Shown: one piece after another, positions 18,462 through 28,540 of the stretch
How the letters are laid out: the number at the start of each line of letters is the position of its first letter
Numbering within the stretch: position 1 is the first letter of the stretch
DNA from: Mycobacterium uberis
Lineage (GTDB): Bacteria; Actinomycetota; Actinomycetes; Mycobacteriales; Mycobacteriaceae
Assembly (NCBI RefSeq): GCF_003408705.1
Contig: NZ_QAYL01000027.1
Coordinates: forward strand, 24,819 to 88,818
Length of the DNA stretch: 64,000 bases
Direction of reading: 5' to 3'
Position numbers and translations under genes: made by a program
Notes under the pieces: generated by a model
The model's input: only the letters and a program-made list of their open reading frames with translations
Database searches by the model: none
Told to the model about the DNA's origin: nothing

Positions 18462-20066
18462 ATGTCGCACTTACCGCCTACCGTGCTAGAACGGATACTG
18501 AAGCAAGCACGCGAACATCCGGAGGCAATCGCTTTGCGTCGCAGTGACGGCACGAGCGAGCTACGGTACGGTCAGCTTGTTACTGAAGTCAATGGGCTTG
18601 CCGCGAATCTTCGTGCTCAGTCGATTTCGCAAGGATCCCGGGTGCTCATACTGTCGGACAGCGGGCCCGAAACATACCTGTCGGTGCTGGCCTGCGCGAA
18701 GCTCGGAGCCATCGCAGTCATGGTGGACAGCAACCTTCCGCCAGCAACCATCGTTCGGTTCCGTGAGATCGCCGACCCTGGTGCAATTCTGATCGCATCG
18801 AGCAGCAGAATCCGATCTTCACCTCTGCCTGAAGCTCTCCACTCGGTACCGGCAATAATGGTCACTCTGACCACTGGTGCAAGCGATTCCGCTCAACCTC
18901 TAGACTCGAATACAGATTGCCCAGTGGGGAATCTAGATCAGGGCGCTGATGATCCGCTGGCGATGATCTTCACCAGCGGTACGACCGGCGAGCCAAAGGC
19001 CGTGCTGCTGCCCAATCGCACCTTCTTTGCTATTCCAGACATTTTACGAGAAGAGGGTCTGACCTGGATCGATTGGGTCGTCGGCGAAACTACCTACTCT
19101 CCTTTGTCGGCGACGCATATCGGCGGCCTTTGGTGGATATTCAACTGTTTGATGCATGGAGGGCTATGTATCACCGGTGGTGGGGACACGTCGTCGTTAA
19201 CGGAGGTTCTCAACGCGAATGTAGTCGCGACAACATGCCTAGTTCCAACGCTTCTTTCGAAATTGATTTCCGAACTGAAGTACGGTGATGTGGTTACTCT
19301 GCCGCTGCGACTAATTGTTTACGGTGGTTCGCGGGTAATTGCAGCTGATGTGCAATTTATTGAAGCTGCTGGTGTCCGCACCGCACAGTTCTACGGTTTA
19401 AGCGAGACGGGCTGCACTGCCTTATGTTTGCCGACCGATGACGGCTCAATCTCCAAAATCGAGGCAGGTGCTGTCGGACGTCCGTACCCTGGTGTGGAGG
19501 TTTATCTGGCAGATACAGACGGCGGTGTAGCCACCAGCGCAGACGTTGCCTCTTCCGTCTCGTTCGGTACGCTGTGGATTAAATCACCGGCAAACATGCT
19601 AGGATACTGGAATAATCCAGAACGCACCCGCGAGATTCTGGTCGACGGGTGGGTGAACACCGGGGACCTTGTGGAGCGACGCGAGGACGGTTTCTTTTAC
19701 TTCAAAGGAAGATCCTCGGAGATGATCATCTCCGGTGGCGTCAACGTTGTCCCTGACGAGGTGGATCGCATCGCCGAAAGCGTTTCGGGTGTTCGTGAGG
19801 CCGCATGTTACGAAATACCCGATGCACAGTTCGGAGCGCTAGTCGGTTTGGCCGTAGTCCCGTCGACAGAGCTGGACGAGTCGACAGCGATCGAGCTCAA
19901 ACGAAGGATTGCAGCATGTTATCGGCGTGAGTCGGAATCGATGGCGCGTCCATCGAAAATTGTTATAGTCACGGATATTCCCCGAACACAGTCCGGCAAA
20001 GTCACGCGCACGTCACTGGCAGCAGCGCTGAACGGAGATCCACTCGGAATGGCCGTTCGTGACTGA
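18462..20066 (+). CDS. fadD10: Fatty-acyl-AMP ligase FadD10
   Basis: A 534-residue ANL-superfamily adenylating enzyme orthologous to Mtb FadD10 (Rv0099). ATG 18462 starts MSHLPPTVLERILKQA. Motif A3 is MIFTSGTTGEPKAV, A5 FYGLSETGCTAL, A7 WVNTGDLVERREDG, A8 FKGRSSEMIISGGVNV and A10 PRTQSGKVTR with the catalytic Lys. It activates a fatty acid with ATP and passes it to the small carrier protein encoded next; Mtb FadD10 differs from other FadDs in lacking CoA ligase activity. The end overlaps the ACP start by eight bases. Confidence 0.95.
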   Translation: MSHLPPTVLERILKQAREHPEAIALRRSDGTSELRYGQLVTEVNGLAANLRAQSISQGSRVLILSDSGPETYLSVLACAKLGAIAVMVDSNLPPATIVRFREIADPGAILIASSSRIRSSPLPEALHSVPAIMVTLTTGASDSAQPLDSNTDCPVGNLDQGADDPLAMIFTSGTTGEPKAVLLPNRTFFAIPDILREEGLTWIDWVVGETTYSPLSATHIGGLWWIFNCLMHGGLCITGGGDTSSLTEVLNANVVATTCLVPTLLSKLISELKYGDVVTLPLRLIVYGGSRVIAADVQFIEAAGVRTAQFYGLSETGCTALCLPTDDGSISKIEAGAVGRPYPGVEVYLADTDGGVATSADVASSVSFGTLWIKSPANMLGYWNNPERTREILVDGWVNTGDLVERREDGFFYFKGRSSEMIISGGVNVVPDEVDRIAESVSGVREAACYEIPDAQFGALVGLAVVPSTELDESTAIELKRRIAACYRRESESMARPSKIVIVTDIPRTQSGKVTRTSLAAALNGDPLGMAVRD

Positions 20067-20295
20067 GATAGCAAGGGAAAAAGTGCTCGCGGCTGTCTGC
20101 GAGGTGTTGTACATCGCAGAATCGGATCTGGTTGACGGCGACGAAACCGATCTCCGCGATCTCGGGCTCGACTCTGTTCGGTTCGCTCTCTTAATGAAAC
20201 AGCTCGGCCTGAGTCATGAGGTCGAGCTACAATCCAGATTAGTGGACAACCTGTCGATTGCGGGTTGGGTTCGCCAACTAGAGAATTCCACGTGA
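20059..20295 (+). CDS. Acyl carrier protein (Rv0100 orthologue)
   Basis: A 78-residue carrier protein starting at GTG 20059, inside the end of fadD10. The motif DLGLDSVRFALLM contains Ser39, which takes the 4'-phosphopantetheine arm. Family knowledge: it receives the acyl chain from FadD10 and holds it while the enoyl, amino and isonitrile steps occur, then delivers it to Nrp. The stop codon overlaps the nrp GTG start (GTGA 20292-20295). Confidence 0.93.
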   Translation: MTEIAREKVLAAVCEVLYIAESDLVDGDETDLRDLGLDSVRFALLMKQLGLSHEVELQSRLVDNLSIAGWVRQLENST

Positions 20296-23200
20296 CAGCG
20301 TCAAAAGAAGGTCGCGTCGATCGAGTTCCCTTGGGTCGATCTCAGCAGAGCATTTACAACGGGATAATGCAGGATAACGACCCTGCTTTGTATTTGATCG
20401 GCAAAAGCTACCGGTTCCACCAGTTGGAGCTGTCAAGATTCCTGGCGGCGCTGGAAGCGACGATCCTCAAAAACCCTGTGCAACTTTGCGTTCTCGAGGC
20501 ATCCCCGACAGAGGGAGACTATCCAGATCTGGTACCGCGGCTGCAGTTTAACGACATCGTGCGCGTGCAGTCCGACGAACAGCCTCAAATAGGCCATCGT
20601 GACTACGACCTGAAGCGTACCTGGCATCCTGATATTCTTGCCAAGCCACTCGTGCGGTATACTGTGCGGACCAATGAGAGCGGCTTTGTGTCACATCTTG
20701 ATGTCTTTACCCATCACATTCTGTTTGATGGCGCCGCGATGGGGATCATTGAAGCCGACCTGGCACATTACCTTGACACCGGTCATAAGTCTAAGAACCT
20801 TGATGTTAGCCAAGGTCTGTCCAAACTGGCGGAGGCACACCGCCGTGAGATGACCAGGGTGGAGGAATCGCTTCAGCGTCTAGCCGATGTCGTACAGCGT
20901 GAACTGGCCGACGAGGCCCACGACGGTGGATACGGTCAAGGCTCAAACGATGCCCCCGGGACCACTACTCTAGGAGTCCTCTATGAATCAATGCTCATCT
21001 ACGGCAAGAACTTTGATGCGATCTTCGCTCTGTCAGAGTCCAAGAAGGTCCCACTTAACGTATTAGTGGCTGTTGCGGCAGTAGCGGTAGATGCGAGCCT
21101 TAGACAAAGCACCGAGAGCCTGCTGGTTCACGCTGTAGACAACCGGTTCGGAGATCCCGATCTGAATGTTGCGACATGTCTGGTCAACTCAGTTGCGCAC
21201 TCCATCCGATTTCCTGCATTTGCGTCGGTACGAGATGTCGTCCGCACGCTTGACCGAGCCTATGTAAAGGCGCTCAAACGCCGCTGGCTACGCGAGGAAA
21301 AGTACCGCCGAATGTACTTGGTGGTTAACCGGATATCTAGCTTTGAAGCGTTGACGCTCAATTTTATACGCGAGCCATGTGCACCTGCTCTTCGCCCCTT
21401 CTTGTCGGAAGTACCGATAGTGACGGATATCGGTCCGGTCGAGGGTATGACCGTTGCCTGTGTTCTAGACGAATACGAGCACACACTGAACTTGGCCATC
21501 TGGAATAGAGCAGATCTGCCCCAGAAAAGGTCACACCCTCGGGTCGCAGAACGGATTGCTGCGGCGTTGGAATTGATGACGGCAGCGTGGGATCAGCCGA
21601 TCGCCATGATCGTTAACGAGTGGTTTGGGATCAGCTCGGACGGTGCCTGTTGCCTCGGCAACGAAGCCCCTCAGACAACCCCGCTGCTGGCACCGGCGTG
21701 GTTTCTGGACCCCGCAGGAACCGTCCACCAGGCTGTTAACCGGCGCCGCTACGTCCACCCATGGGTAACCTGGCTGGTGCGAAACGGCGTCGCGCCAGGT
21801 GACGTTCTGGTTTTTACCGACGACAACACAGACAAAACAATCGATCTCTTGATCGCGTGCCATCTCGCAGGCTGCGGCTACAGTGTATGCGACACCGCCG
21901 ACGAGGTTCCCTTGCGGGCGAAGGCAATTGCCGATCATGGTGCTGGTGTCTCGGCACACGTGGTTGACGTGGCCGCTGCCCAGCTCATGATAACCTTAGA
22001 CGACGAGCAACACGAGCTTGCTAACCAGCGCATTGCTCAGACGGCACAAGACATTTCGCTCGCCGCCAAGACCGCATACATCATGCCAACCTCGGGTTCA
22101 ACCGGGCAACCCAAGCTCGTCCAAGTTTCACACGGATCGCTTGCGTTTTTTTGTGATGCGGTGAGAAAAGCTTACAGGTGGGAACCGGACGACACCATCC
22201 TACAGTGCGCTCCACTGACATCGGATATCAGCGTTGAAGAGATCTTTGGTGGCGCTGTCTGTGGATCGGAACTGGTGCGATCTACCGTCATGAGAACAGG
22301 TGATTTAGCTGAGCTCGCACGAGATATCGTCGCGCAGCGGGCAACAATCGTCGACCTGCCGACTGCAGTGTGGCATCTGCTGTGCGACGACGGCAACGTG
22401 ATTGATACGATCCACCGCTCTTACCTTCGACAGATCGTCATCGGCGGTGAAGCCGTTCGCGCCAGCGCGGTGGATAAGTGGATTGATTCCGGTGCTTCAC
22501 AACGTATTTCGCTTGTGTCGACCTATGGCCCGACAGAGACGACGGTCGTCGCCACATATTTGCCGATCGTCAGCGCTCAGACCACTGTCAAGGGTGGCGC
22601 TCGACTCAGACTGGGCCGGCCGATGGTACCCAATACGGTGTTCATCGCCTTCGGTGAAGTCGTCATCATCGGCGATTTGGTCTCTTCTGGCTATCTCGGG
22701 ATCGATAGCAGCAGCTTCGGCACGGTGACCACCACTGACGGATCGCGCCGTCGCGCGTTTGCTACTGCCGACCGAGTGACCCTTGATCACGATGGTTTTC
22801 CGATATTCTCCGGACGCAAAGACGCCATCGTCAAGATCTCCGGCAAGCGTGTCGACACAGCAGAGATCATTCGGCACATCTCTGCGGACCCCGCCGTTTC
22901 CGATGTCGTCGTCGAGCTTTACCACGGTCTCCTCGGAGTGTGGTTGGAGACGCAACGGACCCGCGAAGGCGTCAGCGATGCTGCGGCAGAGGAACGGAGC
23001 AGGCTCATTCTCGCGAGCTTGGGGGTGCCCTCGTTTTTCGTTGCCAGTGTGCCGTGGATTCCACGGAAGCCCAACGGGAAAATTGACCACCACAACCTGC
23101 TGACGATGCCGCAGCTTGTCGACACTGCGCAAAACCACATCGGGCCAGGTGAGGGAGCGGCCGGCCTCGCAAAAATCTGGAGTCGGCATCTAGGAAGGAC

Positions 23201-24494
23201 CATCCGGCCAGACGCATCGCTACTCGATGAGGGAATCGGCTCAATGGATCTCATCAGGATCCTTCCCGACACCCGCAGACATCTAGGTCGGCACCTCTCG
23301 CTTTTGGATCTGATCAGCGCTAATACCGCCGCCAACCTGACTGCCGCGCAGACAGCTGATAGATGGATGGACGTCAGCACCAATGCCGATATAGAACGCG
23401 ATCTTGCTACACTATGCAGGCAACGGCACGCTACGGAGTTCAGTGTCAAACAGCGCCGGAATGACCGCCAACAGCAAGCGATCGTCGTGCTGGGTGCGTC
23501 GGGAATTTTGGGCACCGGCTTTGCCCAAGCGGTCCTCGACCTGAGACGGTCCGGAGTGTCGTGTCCTGAGGTGATATTCGCTACGAGGGCGCAGCTTCCC
23601 GACAGTGATCCATGGGGGCCGCTGCAGGGCGTTGATGGGGTACGGATCGAACGTCTCTCTTCCAAGCTTGGCTCTGGAGAGCTGGAGGCGCTAATAGTCG
23701 AGACCGACGCCGGGACCCTGGTGAACAGTGTCGGCAATACCAACATGCTGGTGCCATACCGTGAACTGCGGTTGGCCAATATAGAGCTGGTTTCCACGAT
23801 GGTCGAGGCATGCGCCAGTCGTAGCACCAGGTTGGTGCATTTGTCGTCATTCGTCGTCAATACGGATGTAACTACGCCACGGGTCACCGACCCCCGTGAC
23901 ACACCTTATCCGTACGCGGCATCCAAGTCACTCGCAGAACTAATCGTGGCCGGATCACCACCGCTACTCGATTTCACCATCGTGCGCCTACCCCGGGTAC
24001 TTGGCGAGAACTATCAATTGCGCGACTCCGCTGACATTCTGCTCTCAGTTGTTGACGCCTGTATTGCGTTGCGCGTCTATCCCTCCGTGACAGTGACAGA
24101 AGAGGTCACTACCGGCAGAGCCGCGGCGAAGGCGATCTTGGACAGGTTGCCAGCATTAGGCGGATTAGATGAGCTGGGGCGCGGAATTTCCGTGATACGT
24201 GGTACAACAATAGCATACACGGACTTCCTCAGTGAGTTCGCTAGCGACGAAATCGATATCTCGGAATGGAAGTATCGACTGGATCGAAGCGACTGGGCCA
24301 CGAGAAATCCGCGAAAATGGTCCGTTATCGATGCGTGGGTCACCTTGATTATGAGGCTCAAGATGCGTTCCTACGAACAATACCCGACCATGGCTCTCGG
24401 CATCGAGTCCGTCGCCGAGCTTGTCGCGCCACCACAGTCAATTCGGGCCCTAATAGGGCACGGATGTTCACAGTCACTGAAACATACTGACTAG
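20292..24494 (+). CDS. nrp: Single-module nonribosomal peptide synthetase Nrp (C-A-PCP-reductase)
   Basis: A 1400-residue synthetase starting at GTG 20292, which overlaps the ACP stop. Domains in order: condensation (about 1-430) with HHILFDG at 141-147; adenylation (about 450-940) with A3 TSGSTGQPKLV at 600, YGPTETTV, and A10 PRKPNGKID; a carrier domain with GIGSMDL, phosphopantetheine Ser984; and a terminal thioester reductase (about 1060-1400) with the NAD(P) motif GASGILGTG at 1068 and the YAASK catalytic pair Y1208/K1212. It condenses the isonitrile acyl group with an amino acid (Lys in homologues) and releases the product reductively. Mtb Nrp (Rv0101) is about 2512 residues with two modules; one module is missing here with frame preserved. 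Confidence 0.93.
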   Translation: MTASKEGRVDRVPLGRSQQSIYNGIMQDNDPALYLIGKSYRFHQLELSRFLAALEATILKNPVQLCVLEASPTEGDYPDLVPRLQFNDIVRVQSDEQPQIGHRDYDLKRTWHPDILAKPLVRYTVRTNESGFVSHLDVFTHHILFDGAAMGIIEADLAHYLDTGHKSKNLDVSQGLSKLAEAHRREMTRVEESLQRLADVVQRELADEAHDGGYGQGSNDAPGTTTLGVLYESMLIYGKNFDAIFALSESKKVPLNVLVAVAAVAVDASLRQSTESLLVHAVDNRFGDPDLNVATCLVNSVAHSIRFPAFASVRDVVRTLDRAYVKALKRRWLREEKYRRMYLVVNRISSFEALTLNFIREPCAPALRPFLSEVPIVTDIGPVEGMTVACVLDEYEHTLNLAIWNRADLPQKRSHPRVAERIAAALELMTAAWDQPIAMIVNEWFGISSDGACCLGNEAPQTTPLLAPAWFLDPAGTVHQAVNRRRYVHPWVTWLVRNGVAPGDVLVFTDDNTDKTIDLLIACHLAGCGYSVCDTADEVPLRAKAIADHGAGVSAHVVDVAAAQLMITLDDEQHELANQRIAQTAQDISLAAKTAYIMPTSGSTGQPKLVQVSHGSLAFFCDAVRKAYRWEPDDTILQCAPLTSDISVEEIFGGAVCGSELVRSTVMRTGDLAELARDIVAQRATIVDLPTAVWHLLCDDGNVIDTIHRSYLRQIVIGGEAVRASAVDKWIDSGASQRISLVSTYGPTETTVVATYLPIVSAQTTVKGGARLRLGRPMVPNTVFIAFGEVVIIGDLVSSGYLGIDSSSFGTVTTTDGSRRRAFATADRVTLDHDGFPIFSGRKDAIVKISGKRVDTAEIIRHISADPAVSDVVVELYHGLLGVWLETQRTREGVSDAAAEERSRLILASLGVPSFFVASVPWIPRKPNGKIDHHNLLTMPQLVDTAQNHIGPGEGAAGLAKIWSRHLGRTIRPDASLLDEGIGSMDLIRILPDTRRHLGRHLSLLDLISANTAANLTAAQTADRWMDVSTNADIERDLATLCRQRHATEFSVKQRRNDRQQQAIVVLGASGILGTGFAQAVLDLRRSGVSCPEVIFATRAQLPDSDPWGPLQGVDGVRIERLSSKLGSGELEALIVETDAGTLVNSVGNTNMLVPYRELRLANIELVSTMVEACASRSTRLVHLSSFVVNTDVTTPRVTDPRDTPYPYAASKSLAELIVAGSPPLLDFTIVRLPRVLGENYQLRDSADILLSVVDACIALRVYPSVTVTEEVTTGRAAAKAILDRLPALGGLDELGRGISVIRGTTIAYTDFLSEFASDEIDISEWKYRLDRSDWATRNPRKWSVIDAWVTLIMRLKMRSYEQYPTMALGIESVAELVAPPQSIRALIGHGCSQSLKHTD

Positions 24495-24579
24495 ATAACG
24501 GCTGCTAAACTTGAAACAGCAGCGCACCAAAAATAGTAGCGATCCCGGTCGACATCATCGCCCGACCTGCGCGGTGAAG

Positions 24580-25152
24580 CGAACGGCACCGAACTGAGTG
24601 CTGCGCCGCTTCACAGCGTCGTGAAAGAGCGGTACACCGATGCAGACCGTTGAGAGCCAGAAAAACGCGAACCAGAGCCAGTTGAATGTACTGATCTATC
24701 CGGATGCGTCACTTGCCAGCGCTACTGCTGTAGTCATGTCCATGCCCGGCATCGGCGTATAAGGCGAGGCGTGATGGCCAGTACCCCAACGGCCACGCAG
24801 ATGACTGTCCATGACCACGTACATCCAGACACCCCTCGCCACCATCATGGGAGCCGGACACACACATACTGCCCGTTCGGTCATCCTTCGGGCTGAAACA
24901 GTGGCCAGGGTCACGAACCACACACCAGTTAGCACGAAGAGCACCGCTGACCTCGTCGTTGGTAGGGCGGGCACCCAGCGGCCAAGCCATCGCCGCATAC
25001 AGACCGTTGCTCGGAACCAACGTCCTGGTTCGGCGGCGAGCCAGACTCGCGAAGCCGCATTCGGCAGCGCTCAGCACGAACAGCCTGGTGACGACCTAAC
25101 CGCAGCAGCAAGGCATCAACTATGTGATAGCGTCGCCACTTGGGTAAGACAT
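24580..25152 (-). pseudogene. Relic of a DUF5134 membrane protein
   Basis: The minus strand, read with several frame changes from ATG 25152, gives MSYPSGDAIT, VLSAAECGFASLARRR, TRSAVLFVLTGVWFVTLATV with SARRMTERAV, then MPGMDMTTAVALASDASG and finally an FNWLW-type membrane end near 24590-24680. This is the pattern of the DUF5134 family: several transmembrane helices and a His/Met-rich stretch. The Met/His content would suit metal binding, but that is inference. It lies divergently beside Rv0102. Confidence 0.6.
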
Positions 25153-25234
25153 CCGGCTTGTAGGTCGACGTTGACCCACCGACGCTTGGCCGACCATCTA
25201 CATGGTCTGCGACTCGCATACATAAGCTCAAGCA

Positions 25235-27214
25235 ATGCAGACTGACGGGTCGACTGGAACGACGAAGTCGGCTCTGCGGGCTCCTCGGCTAATCTCCTTG
25301 GGTACCGCACTGATGATGGCTGGCCTACTGGGCAGTGCAGTCGCCATCACCATCTACGGGCTGTTCTCGCGAGCAGACCGCTACGGCGCTGCCGACAATC
25401 CGGATCCCGGCAGCTTCATCAGCGTCGCCGAACCCATCGGGTACTTCGGTGGGTCGCTGTCGGGTGCGTTATGTCTTGGGGCATTGGTTTACTTCGTGAT
25501 GACGGTTCAGCCGCAGGTAGACGGCTTGATCGATGTACAGGCGTTTCGAATTCACCTTGCTGCAGAGCGTGTTTCCATTGCCTGGCTGGCGTTTGCTCTG
25601 GCGACAGTGGTGGTTCAGGCCGCTAACGACTCCGGTGTAACGCCGACTGAGCTTCGGACTGGCACAGCAATATTCAATGCCATTGCCGCTTCGGAGACCT
25701 CACAGGCGTGGATCGTGGTGGCCATCTGCGCGTTGCTCATCGCGTCGACGCTGCGCGTCATCATTCGATGGCCGGGCCACGTTGTGCTGCTTATTCCCGC
25801 AGTGATTGGTGCCGTAGCGACCGCGGTAACCGGTAACGCAGGGCAGGGGCCAGACCACGACTACGCCACAAGCGCTGTGATTGTCTTCACGCTCGCCGTT
25901 GCCGCATTGAGTGGGCTCAAGATCATCGCGGCGATGACGGAAGTGACGCCAAGCCGCGCCGTGCTAATTGTGCAGGTTGTGAGTGGAGTGCTCGCGCTAG
26001 CATATGGCGCTAAGCTAGCCGATCTACTGAGCCCGGGCACGGCAATGACCCATTCGGATTTCGGTCGCCTCAGCCTGATGGCCGGAGTTCTACTGATGCT
26101 GGTATGCCTATCCGATTTTTGGGCATTGTTCGTGCGTCAGCCGCAATCCGATCGCCGGACACACCTTACCGCGCTGGCCATGATGGTTATCATGGCAGCG
26201 ACAGCGGCGATGTCTGTTCAGACTGCACCGCGATTCCTCACCCACAGGTTCACGACTTGGGACGTTTTTCTGGGTTACGAGCTGCCACAACCGCCTAACA
26301 TTATCCGGTTTCTCACTATGTGGCGGTTCGACAGCTTCATTGGAGCTTCTGCCATCGCCCTTGGGATCGGATATTTAGCGGGCTTCGTCCGAATACGACG
26401 TGCCGGCAACGCCTGGCCGGTGGGCAGACTGGTGGCATGGTTGACCGGGTGTCTGGCACTAGTATTTACCAGCAGCTCTGGCGTACGTGTGTACGGTTCG
26501 GCGATGTTCAGTGTGCACATGGCCGAACATATGACATTGAATATGTTCATCCCGATCCTGCTTGTTCTGGGCGGGCCGGTCACCTTGGCGCTTCGTGCGT
26601 TGCCCGCGGCCGGTGATGGCCAGCGTCCTGGACCGCGTGAATGGCTGACCTGGCTGATGCACTCCTCCGTAACGGCCTTCCTTTCCCACCCGGCTACGAC
26701 CTTAATTCTGTTCGTGGGGTCGCCGTACATCGTTTACTTCACACCGCTGTTCGATATCCTAGTTCGCTATCACTGGGGCCACGAATTCATGGCCGTCCAC
26801 TTCTTGCTGGTCGGATATCTCTTCTACTGGACAATCATTGGTATCGATCCGGGGCCACGCAGACTCCCCTACCCAGTGCGGATTGGACTACTGTTTGCTG
26901 TAATGCCATTTCACGCGTTTTTCGGGATCGTGCTTATGACCATGGCATCGGCAGTCGGTGCCAGGTTCTACCGCTCCGTCAATCTACCGTGGCTGGCGAA
27001 CATTAACACGGACCAGCACGTGGGCGGCGCAATCGCTTGGGGCACAACAGAATTGCCTGTCATCATCGTCATAGTGGCGCTAGTGGCCCAGTGGGTGCGC
27101 CAGGACCGCCGCATCGCCGTCCGCGAGGACCGGCATGCCGATAGTGGCTATGCCGATGACGACCTCGATGCATACAACGCGATGCTGCGCGAGCTGTCCC
27201 GCATACGCAGATAA
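25235..27214 (+). CDS. CopD/CtaG-type multi-pass membrane protein (Rv0102 orthologue)
   Basis: A 659-residue integral membrane protein, near the 661 of Mtb Rv0102. The N-terminal half has about eight hydrophobic segments and resembles copper-resistance CopD (for example [18 protein letters not shown]). The C-terminal half is CtaG-like, with [20 protein letters not shown] followed by LGGPV and [20 protein letters not shown]; the conserved His and Met residues are the expected metal ligands. CtaG proteins assist CuB insertion into cytochrome oxidase and CopD imports copper. A hydrophilic acidic tail follows. ATG 25235 has only a weak ribosome-binding site. Between nrp and ctpB it fits a copper-handling role. 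Confidence 0.9.
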   Translation: MQTDGSTGTTKSALRAPRLISLGTALMMAGLLGSAVAITIYGLFSRADRYGAADNPDPGSFISVAEPIGYFGGSLSGALCLGALVYFVMTVQPQVDGLIDVQAFRIHLAAERVSIAWLAFALATVVVQAANDSGVTPTELRTGTAIFNAIAASETSQAWIVVAICALLIASTLRVIIRWPGHVVLLIPAVIGAVATAVTGNAGQGPDHDYATSAVIVFTLAVAALSGLKIIAAMTEVTPSRAVLIVQVVSGVLALAYGAKLADLLSPGTAMTHSDFGRLSLMAGVLLMLVCLSDFWALFVRQPQSDRRTHLTALAMMVIMAATAAMSVQTAPRFLTHRFTTWDVFLGYELPQPPNIIRFLTMWRFDSFIGASAIALGIGYLAGFVRIRRAGNAWPVGRLVAWLTGCLALVFTSSSGVRVYGSAMFSVHMAEHMTLNMFIPILLVLGGPVTLALRALPAAGDGQRPGPREWLTWLMHSSVTAFLSHPATTLILFVGSPYIVYFTPLFDILVRYHWGHEFMAVHFLLVGYLFYWTIIGIDPGPRRLPYPVRIGLLFAVMPFHAFFGIVLMTMASAVGARFYRSVNLPWLANINTDQHVGGAIAWGTTELPVIIVIVALVAQWVRQDRRIAVREDRHADSGYADDDLDAYNAMLRELSRIRR

Positions 27215-28540
27215 CAAGACTGTTCGTCGTCGATAAAGCCCTGCGCACTCAAGTACATATCTAGGCCACGCATAACCGTAGAACGCAACTGTGACAGACT
27301 TCGTTTTGTGTTGGCACTGGGTTGGCCGATGAATGGGGGGCTGCGGTACTGACGGTCGCATTGCTGGTAGAAGGCTACAAGTACTCAACCCTCGGAGAGT
27401 CCAACGTCCGTGGTGAGGTGTCAGGCCAGGCAGTATGTCATTGTTGATCCATCGTTTGTCGAACTGACCGTGGTCCATAGAGAAGCATTCAGTACTCCCC
27501 TACAGCTACACGAAAAGTCGATGCTATCACGAAGTGACTACCACCGAGTTCAGTTCACTGACAAAAGAAATCGGCACCATGATAAACACCATCGAGCCAA
27601 CTCCAGGAGTGTTCGACTTCCACGAAGCAGACTTCATAATGAAGCACTATGCAAGTAAAAGCAGCACCATAACCGTCGTTGACAATACCTCCAATCAGAT
27701 GGGCCGGCCGCAACCGACTATGTGATGAGACACCGCCCGTAGCGACCAATACATTTTCGACACGTTCCGTTCTGCGCGTCTGGTAAACTGGAAAGTCCTA
27801 TTGTCCTGTAACAAACACAGCGCTAAGAAGTCCACAGCGACAAATCCAAAGCCATCTAGGACCTAGTAAAACACTTGCACGACACCAAGATAAGTGTTCT
27901 CATCGATAGTATGGTAGTTAACAAATCTCTCATCGATAGGTATCGGCTTCCAAGACCACATGCTCGGCGGTAAAGACCAACAGTCCTCGACCGCCAACAG
28001 AATCTCCAACTTGCAAATCTGAGATTACAGAGTCCAGTTCACCGAATTGGACGTGCGCATTACAGTGACCAACGGCGCAGCCGACCTAGTCGACCTGGAC
28101 CGTCAACGCCAGGTCTACAAAACCATGACGGAACTGCTTCAACCAATTTCAACTGTACGAGTATCACACTATGGAGATTCATCGGCAAACGATCCTGGAT
28201 CACGGACTAGCCTGATATCGTCTCTGAATACGGTGCAGCTACCCCACTGCAACCACTTATGTCCGGAACCCGCCTGACCGGGGATTACTGACGCCCTCAC
28301 TTGATAACTACAGTGGTTATTGTGATTATTCTAGCCTCCACAGTGATCGTAAAGTGAGGTAGCTTGATGCAGCCTTGCACCATAGTTCGGCTCGTATGCT
28401 ATTTCAGCCGTCGAGCAAAATCTTGTGTCGTGTGGCTGTCGCCGACACAAGCTATCTCGACGGTATCAAGAGCCGGAAAAATGTGCGGGCATTCCCAATC
28501 CCCTTCGGGCCGTACACGGTGAAGGCTCCGCACCGGAATT
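27215..28540. other. Decayed gap between Rv0102 and ctpB
   Basis: About 1.3 kb with no recognised gene. Short plus-strand frames at 27534-27725 and 28047-28277 look mildly protein-like but match nothing I know. A 12-base direct repeat tctcatcgatag occurs near 27898 and 27930. Confidence 0.4.

Noticed and set aside
22919..23902. 327-codon minus-strand frame inside nrp
   Set aside because: Low-complexity Ser/Arg-rich text typical of the antisense of a GC-rich gene; nrp on the plus strand has clear domains throughout.
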